Shown here one piece after another: positions 7,898 to 12,784 of a stretch of 12,784 nucleotides of DNA. Each line of letters opens with the position of its first letter. Within the stretch, counting starts at the first letter, position 1. Source of the stretch: Oehlia diaphana. Lineage: Eukaryota > Glomeromycota > Glomeromycetes > Glomerales > Glomeraceae. The position numbers and the translations under genes are program-made. Below the pieces are notes generated by a model that saw nothing but the letters and a program-made list of their open reading frames with translations, was not told the DNA's origin and ran no database searches. The stretch lies in assembly GCA_003833135.1 (NCBI GenBank), contig QZLH01000135.1, positions 1 through 12,784 on the forward strand, in the 5' to 3' direction.

Positions 7898-9040
7898 TTA
7901 GAAAATTTGGAGTTTAAATTTAGTTTAATATTTTTATTAAAAAAAATTATATTATTTAAAATATTTTTAATTACCAGTAACAAAATGATTAATGTTGTTA
8001 TATTGACTGGAATAGACTAATAAGAACCAGAAACTGATAAGAATCGAATGAACGAAATATACAAGTGTAATTTGCACGTCCGAAAGTTTATAATTATACA
8101 AAAACAAATGAAATTAGTTCATAACAATTGAAATATTGAATTCTATTCCATTTTAATACATTATTCTACTGAACATAATATTTCTTTTAGCGCGTAGTTT
8201 TCTATATATGAATCCAAAAGAATATTCATTTTTTGTGCTAAAATTAAAGTAAATGCGTGTTTTTGCTTTGAATGTAAGGATCGAATCGCACTATATTATT
8301 GAATAACTATTATCACGTAATATTTAATAATTGCAACTAGCCATCGTTACTTACCGCTATGTTAATGCGTTTTTTCAGCCTATAAAAAAATTCATTTCTT
8401 CCTTTATAATTAATTGAGCTTTAATACTTAATTGTCATTATTATCAAGATATACAACTTATCCATTTTACCAAGCAATTCTCAGCGCAGCTATCCTAATC
8501 TAATACATTGACAAATATTAATTGACATCTGAACTATATACAATGCATTAATGTTAAAACCATCAATAATTTTAGATATTTATATTATAGATAGAATATA
8601 ATCATAATCTCAATCAAAATATCATTCAATAAATAAACTTTAAAAAGAATTAACTCCGAAAATTTGTATTACATACCGTAAGCGGTTTGTTTAAAAAGTA
8701 AAGTTCACGGGATCAGCTCATTGGACCGCGAAAGCAATAAAACCAATATTTTGACGATTACTAAACTAAAAAAAGTAATAGCATGAACATGTGATGACAT
8801 TCATTAATGATGCTTTTAAAAAAAATAAACAAATAATAATAATTGTGGCTGTAGTGTAACGAAATATTTTAAAAAATAATAATGATAATTCTCGCTTTCG
8901 GTAAAAAAGAAACAATCATCATTAAAAATAAATTTCTTATTTTGATAACAATAAATTTTATTGTTTAAAATTAGTTAACACGTTTAGAAATAATGATTGA
9001 ATCTATTTTTAATTAATTAATTTATATGTACAGTAATATG
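7898..9040. other. AT-rich intergenic DNA, no gene found
   Basis: Stops are frequent on both strands. The longest plausible pieces are very short, for example a 27-codon frame from the ATG at 8048. A TATAAAAAAA motif near 8381 is followed by pyrimidine-rich DNA but by no convincing open frame. I see no tRNA fold and no repeat unit. Confidence 0.5.
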
Positions 9041-9055
9041 TAATATTTATTCATT

Positions 9056-9175
9056 ATTTTTTTTTTTTAATATTGTTTTTTTTTTCCTTTTTCTTTTTTC
9101 CTTTTTTTTTTTTAAATTGTTTTAATAAAGAAGCGAAAGTTCCATTGATTACTTTTTTTTTAAAAAAAAAATTAT
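9056..9175. promoter_or_regulatory. Homopolymer-rich T/A tract upstream of the glutamine-repeat gene
   Basis: Long T runs broken by CC (about 9058-9112) are followed by mirrored T and A runs (about 9152-9170) some 300-400 bases upstream of the ATG at 9474. Poly(dA:dT) tracts commonly keep nucleosomes off fungal promoters, so a promoter role is plausible. No clear TATA element is visible near the gene. The leader just before the ATG is pyrimidine-rich and ends AAAAAAGAAGAAT. Confidence 0.3.
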
Positions 9176-9473
9176 TTAAAATTTACGGACTTTTCCGGGA
9201 GATGACCGCACAAAATTTTTTAGAACAAAAGAAATTCAATTCGGTATCATAGTCACACACACTGTCTAATTACATTGATAGTCATTCAATTTTTGTTTTT
9301 TAAATTAAATTGTAACGTTAATTAACTAAATTTAATTTTTTGTTTATTTATTGTTTCTAGTAATAAAAACCAACATTTTATTCCCTACTTATTATAACTT
9401 AGAATTATATTTTTTTTCTTTTCTTTTTTATTTCTTTGTTGCTTTTTAAACTTTTTTTTTAAAAAAGAAGAAT

Positions 9474-10673
9474 ATGGAATCATTTAATAATAGCATTGAA
9501 TTCAATAATCAAAATGATACATTTGATACAACGAATCCATTTTATCAGTTATTAGAAAAGCAAGCAACGGAATTCGAATTATTTGGACAACGTTTAAAAT
9601 CCGAAATACGAAATTCTTATCAAGAATTAGTGAATTTTCAACAACAGCAACAGCAACATCAACAACAACAACAACAACGGCAGCAGCAGCAGCAACAACA
9701 ACAACAACAACAACAACACCAACAACAACAACAGCAACAGCAACAGCAACAGCAGCCTCAACAACAAGAAGAACAACAAAAGAGTCAACCAATTGATAAT
9801 GAAATAACAAAATCTCCCGAAGTAATTGAAGATAATTCAAAAGAGAGTACTCCTTTTACAAATGAATCATTGGTAGATTCTTTAAAAGCTCGTGTTGAAG
9901 AATTAGAAACGGATTCTCTTATTAAAAAGCAAGATATTGAAATTCAAAAATCCGAAATTCAACAATTGAAAAAAGAATTAAATAATGATGAAATGGATAA
10001 GATTAAAAAAGAAATTGAGGAATTAAATGATTTTAAAACTAATTTTATTCTTTTATTTGAATCATTTGAACAAATGAAATCTGAAATAAAAGAATTAAAA
10101 TTTAAATTAGTACAAAAAGACATTGAAAATGATAGGTTACTTGCTGAACAACTTCAAATTAATGAGAATAATAATAGATTATTTTCTGAAAAATTACAAA
10201 TTAATGACATTAATGATAATAATAAAAATACTAAAGTAAGGCCTGTAACACCTGTGAGATCTGCTACGTCAAAGAAATTAATGTCACAAATTGATTCGAC
10301 TGATTTTATTATTAATGGTAGTGATTTTAGTAGCGATGAGGAACATCCAAATGAATTACAATCACCCTTCTCGGTTAATACTCCGATAGGTTCTCGTCAA
10401 ATAAGAGAAAGACCTGCTTCTAGTATGTCAAGTCAATCAACTTATTCTAATATGCCTTTACCACGAATTCCTACAAAATCAAGTCCTTTATCAAGAAACG
10501 TATCAGATGCTACGCCTTTTACACAAAATAATGCTACAAGTTATAACGATTTTTTTACACCAACGAATTCTTATACATCTTATACACCAAATAATTTTGA
10601 TAGGTACAATTCTATTAAAGTTAAAAGGGCAAATACTTTTACACAAAATAATCAAAATAATCGCAGATTATAA
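9474..10673 (+). CDS. Glutamine-repeat, coiled-coil, Ser/Thr/Pro-rich protein
   Basis: Single-exon frame of 399 codons from an ATG in an A-rich context. I do not recognise a named family. Residues 1-55 are an acidic and Asn-rich start with a helical segment (FYQLLEKQATEFELFG). Residues 56-102 are almost all Gln, broken by single His, Arg and Pro and encoded by mixed CAA and CAG. About 132-244 is Glu/Lys/Leu-rich with heptad-like spacing (SLKARVEELETDSL, IKKEIEELNDFK), a likely coiled coil. RLxxExLQIN occurs twice near its end. Residues 245-399 are Ser/Thr/Pro/Asn-rich and basic, with possible phosphorylation sites (RPVTPVRS, SSDEE) and a repeated FTQNN. No signal peptide or membrane segment is seen. 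This architecture suits a self-associating cytoplasmic or nuclear scaffold or regulator, which is inference. An AATAAA at 10759-10764 may direct polyadenylation. Confidence 0.85.
   Translation: MESFNNSIEFNNQNDTFDTTNPFYQLLEKQATEFELFGQRLKSEIRNSYQELVNFQQQQQQHQQQQQQRQQQQQQQQQQQQHQQQQQQQQQQQQPQQQEEQQKSQPIDNEITKSPEVIEDNSKESTPFTNESLVDSLKARVEELETDSLIKKQDIEIQKSEIQQLKKELNNDEMDKIKKEIEELNDFKTNFILLFESFEQMKSEIKELKFKLVQKDIENDRLLAEQLQINENNNRLFSEKLQINDINDNNKNTKVRPVTPVRSATSKKLMSQIDSTDFIINGSDFSSDEEHPNELQSPFSVNTPIGSRQIRERPASSMSSQSTYSNMPLPRIPTKSSPLSRNVSDATPFTQNNATSYNDFFTPTNSYTSYTPNNFDRYNSIKVKRANTFTQNNQNNRRL
9639..9779 (+). repeat. CAA/CAG trinucleotide repeat encoding the glutamine tract
   Basis: About 47 codons, nearly all CAA or CAG, interrupted by CAT, CGG, CAC, CCT and two GAA. 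Pure CAG runs are short (four around 9675-9690) and CAA runs longer. Such tracts change length by slippage. The mixed codons suggest that the protein repeat is kept by selection or has had time to diversify. Confidence 0.9.
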
Positions 10674-11252
10674 TGATAGTTTTAGCAGAATCCTTACATA
10701 TATTTATAATATATATATATTGATTTTTTTAAAAAAAATATTAAAAATTTGTATTATTAATAAAATGATGTTTTTTTTCTTTCTTCGTATTGAATCTTAT
10801 GAGACCGATTCTGAAAGATCACATTTATTGTAGATTAGGCTGTACTATATTTTGATTGGTGGTCATATCGTCGATCTCGTAACCTAATTTTTAAATACTG
10901 TATGTAAATGTAAATTGGAAGCTGTTATGTACCTATGTTGTACCTCCTGTACCTTTGAACTGAAAAATTTCATTATGAATCAGATTTACATCATAAGGCA
11001 TAAGCGATCGTCACTTATTAAACAAGTTACCTTGGTTGAATTGGCTGAGTCTTTTGTTATATTCAGTGTTACGCGGTTATTGATAAAACCATTTATAATT
11101 TAAGGTTTTCTTGGGCGGTAATAATATTCGAATAAAAGATTATCGGTTTTATTGTTATTTGCTATCTTGATTTTCGCTAAACTTTACCTTTTTAAATAAT
11201 ATTAAACAATTACTCAAACAATATTTGTAACCCGAAATCTGGCAAAAACTCT
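10674..11252. other. 3' flank and intergenic DNA
   Basis: The first 100 bases are the probable 3' untranslated region of the glutamine-repeat gene. A 62-codon frame at 10915-11103 has an ATG but no recognisable domain and no promoter, and it is probably chance. GATTAGG (about 10834) and CCTAATT (about 10882) form a short inverted pair around a less AT-rich segment. I see no other feature. Confidence 0.4.
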
Positions 11253-11260
11253 TATAAATA
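11253..11260 (+). promoter_or_regulatory. TATA box of the 3CxxC zinc-ribbon gene
   Basis: TATAAATA lies 70 bases before the ATG at 11331. The arrangement matches the TATA-to-ATG spacing of the gene at 182 (61-68 bases). It supports an independently transcribed gene with a short leader. Confidence 0.6.
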
Positions 11261-11330
11261 AAGTCATTATGACTTATTAAGAAAAAGTATTAGCCCGTCT
11301 TCGTTATTTTTATGTTCCTATAACGCGACC

Positions 11331-11954
11331 ATGATGACGGACGACACGACTAATATCGCAACAGAAGAACCTGTCGTTCACGAAAATTTAATTTCGAGGA
11401 GAGTATGGTATTACGTTTTCGGTGAATGGTCATGTCTTGGTCTTGATTGTGAAAATAAATGGGGACATAAAAGAACAAAAATCAAATTGTCGAAATATAA
11501 AGACCGTGTTGATGCAAATGATTTGAATGATACCGAACGAGTTGGACAACAATGTAGAAAATGTTCTTCTAAAAATTCCAAATTGGTTAAATATAGTCCA
11601 TTATCGGAAGTAGATATTAAACCACCTGTTCATGAACATTTAATCTGGAAACATGACGATAAAGAGTGGTATAGAGTATTCGGCATGTGGGATTGTGACA
11701 ATGAAAATTGTAATCCTGGATGGTCTAGCGCGCACACTTATATTCTCTTATCAAAATACAGAGATGAAATTCCTGCTGCTAATTTGCAACGTGATGACCA
11801 CTATTGGGGACAAGATTGTAAGAGTGAGTCGTGTAGCAGATTCAGGGGAACATTAGAAAATTATCGGCCGTTGAGAAGAGGGTTGTTAGGAAATAAGCCG
11901 CAACATCAAGGAACATTCTGCCACAAGTGTCGGAGTTCGTTTCCTTGTGTCTAA
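11331..11954 (+). CDS. Protein with two 3CxxC-type zinc-ribbon repeats
   Basis: Single-exon frame of 207 codons. Two ATG codons lie side by side at 11331 and 11334 and either could start it. Residues 26-91 and 113-181 are related repeats: W-Y-x-VFG-x-W followed by C-x4-C (Cys35/40 and Cys122/127), a hydrophobic LSKY[KR]D segment, then a second Cys pair (Cys75/78 and Cys163/168) and a Y[SR]PL end. The C-terminus adds CHKC (197, 200) and Cys206. WSSAHTYILL in repeat 2 resembles the WSSAH motif of the zf-3CxxC family (fungal and animal receptor-transporter-like zinc ribbons), where three Cys pairs bind zinc. Repeat 2 plus the C-terminus makes one full domain. Repeat 1 lacks the third pair. Cys pairs are spaced C-x4-C in three of four cases. 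No signal peptide or membrane segment is seen. The molecular role of fungal members is poorly known. Confidence 0.85.
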   Translation: MMTDDTTNIATEEPVVHENLISRRVWYYVFGEWSCLGLDCENKWGHKRTKIKLSKYKDRVDANDLNDTERVGQQCRKCSSKNSKLVKYSPLSEVDIKPPVHEHLIWKHDDKEWYRVFGMWDCDNENCNPGWSSAHTYILLSKYRDEIPAANLQRDDHYWGQDCKSESCSRFRGTLENYRPLRRGLLGNKPQHQGTFCHKCRSSFPCV

Positions 11955-12298
11955 TCCTATATTATTCATATACAACCCTTAAATTGTTTATAGCAAATTT
12001 CTTTTTACGTTACAAAAAAAGTATTGTTTAGATGTACAGTGATACAGGTTTTATTCCGGTCCTTAGCATATAAAGATTTTTTTTTTCACAAATCTAAATC
12101 TAATTTTCATCTAGATATTTGAATTTAAAAAGGATTAAAAAAATAAATGTAATAAATCAGATAATATTACCTTCTTTCAAATTTTTACTCTTAATTATTA
12201 TTGCGAATTATTACTCGATCTTTGAAAAATAATCCTATTGGCTACGATCCCTTCTCCTTAAATAATGAGTTTATCATTTCTATATTAGTTTAATTGGG
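11955..12298. other. Intergenic DNA between two plus-strand genes
   Basis: No gene is supported. It probably contains the 3' end of the zinc-ribbon transcript (an AT-rich stretch with T and A runs near 12015 and 12078) and the upstream region of the next gene. Confidence 0.45.
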
Positions 12299-12306
12299 TA
12301 TATATA
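12299..12306 (+). promoter_or_regulatory. Possible TATA element of the last gene
   Basis: TATATATA lies 153 bases before the ATG at 12459, in GGGTATATATAGG. A pyrimidine-rich CATTTCTCTCTCATT follows about 40 bases later. The distance is longer than for the other two TATA-type genes here, so this is tentative. Confidence 0.3.
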
Positions 12307-12424
12307 GGAAATTAACCGTCAAATTTTTCATCAAATTTGGTAAAATCATTTCTCTCTCATTGAACGCTATTTTTTCTTCTTATAATTTTTGTAGATAAAA
12401 AATTGTAAAATAAATAAATATATA

Positions 12425-12452
12425 TAATACATACATACATATATATATATAT
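12425..12452. repeat. ATAC/AT microsatellite
   Basis: ATACATACATACAT runs into an AT dinucleotide run just before the ATG at 12459. It is a simple repeat in the probable 5' untranslated region and likely to vary in length. Confidence 0.7.
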
Positions 12453-12458
12453 TTTTTA

Positions 12459-12618
12459 ATGGATCGAATTAATGATTTTTCAAAATCTTTTTCTAGTCCT
12501 TCTACTCCATCTGGACAACAATTTTTTATAACATTTAACGATAATTCAAGTAATAATAGTAATTCTATTCCAAAAAATAATGTTCCAAATAATGATGTTC
12601 CAAAAAATAATGTTCAAA
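12459..12618 (+). CDS. First exon of a spliced Asn/Ser-rich protein, continues past the window
   Basis: The ATG at 12459 opens MDRINDFSKSFSSPSTPSG. An Asn/Ser-rich segment follows and three imperfect PKNNV/PNNDV repeats (codons 38-52) end exon 1. A strong GTAAGT donor at 12619-12624 interrupts the frame in phase 1. Unspliced, the frame would stop at 12671 after 70 codons of lysine- and phenylalanine-rich sequence, which looks like intron read-through. A 20-plus-base T run ending CTTAG at 12777-12781 is a good acceptor, giving a 163-base intron and only CAC of exon 2. The family cannot be judged from this disordered start. Confidence 0.6.
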
Positions 12619-12781
12619 GTAAGTTAATAAAATTTTTTTCTTTAATGAATTTAATGAAATTTCAAAAATAATATAGATTTAATTTTTTTTTAAAAAAAAA
12701 TTTCAAAATTAAGTCATACATTAATATATATATGTTAAATGTAAAAAAAAATATTTTTTTTTTTTTTTTTTTTTTTCTTAG
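12619..12781 (+). other. Predicted intron ending three bases before the window edge
   Basis: Donor GTAAGT at 12619-12624, AT-rich body, long polypyrimidine run and TTAG acceptor at 12778-12781. An earlier ATATAG at about 12670-12675 could be an alternative acceptor but lacks a polypyrimidine run. Confidence 0.55.
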
Positions 12782-12784
12782 CAC

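Noticed and set aside
8375..8400. TATAAAAAAA motif as a promoter
   Set aside because: No plausible gene follows within several hundred bases, and such words are common in this composition.
9502..9840. 112-codon minus-strand frame rich in Val and Ala
   Set aside because: It is the complement of the CAA/CAG repeat of the plus-strand gene.
10507..10833. 108-codon plus-strand frame overlapping the end of the glutamine-repeat gene
   Set aside because: It is out of frame with a clear gene and extends into 3' flank with Ile/Leu-rich sequence from AT-rich DNA.
11653..11856. 67-codon plus-strand frame inside the zinc-ribbon gene
   Set aside because: It is an alternative-frame shadow of repeat 2.

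Overview
The window looks like nuclear DNA of an AT-rich filamentous fungus. The best fit is an arbuscular mycorrhizal fungus of the Rhizophagus type (Glomeromycotina). This is inferred from very AT-rich intergenic DNA, short GT..AG introns, relics of Crinkler (CRN) effector-type genes with a nuclease-like C-terminus, and an intact gene with 3CxxC zinc-ribbon repeats. No bacterial operon structure, rRNA or CRISPR array is visible, and no tRNA that can be folded.

Layout. (1) 1-1049: a TATA-driven, four-exon gene of unknown family, apparently decayed by one frame break and two in-frame stops. (2) 1050-3870: very AT-rich gene-free DNA with degenerate tandem repeats, short inverted repeats and a TTGAATTAATT-like low-complexity tract. 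(3) 3871-5555: broken minus-strand coding pieces of unrecognised families, plus one coding-like stretch of uncertain strand. (4) 5621-7407: two decayed CRN-type genes in inverted, tail-to-tail orientation. Each keeps a different half of a PD-(D/E)xK-like nuclease domain and the halves meet at 6606/6607. (5) 7408-9473: mostly featureless AT-rich DNA with one perfect 27-bp palindrome, ending in a homopolymer-rich T/A tract before the next gene. (6) 9474-10673: an intact 399-codon gene for a glutamine-repeat, coiled-coil, Ser/Thr/Pro-rich protein. (7) 11331-11954: an intact 207-codon gene with two 3CxxC-type zinc ribbons and its own TATA box. (8) 12459 to the right edge: exon 1 of a spliced gene whose intron appears to end three bases before the window does.

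The left half and middle read as a repeat-rich graveyard of lineage-specific gene families. The right third holds three apparently functional genes, all on the plus strand, each with its own upstream region. Nothing in the sequence shows that these genes work in one pathway. I see no convincing new molecular system. The most interesting structures are the rearranged CRN pair and the duplicated 3CxxC domain.
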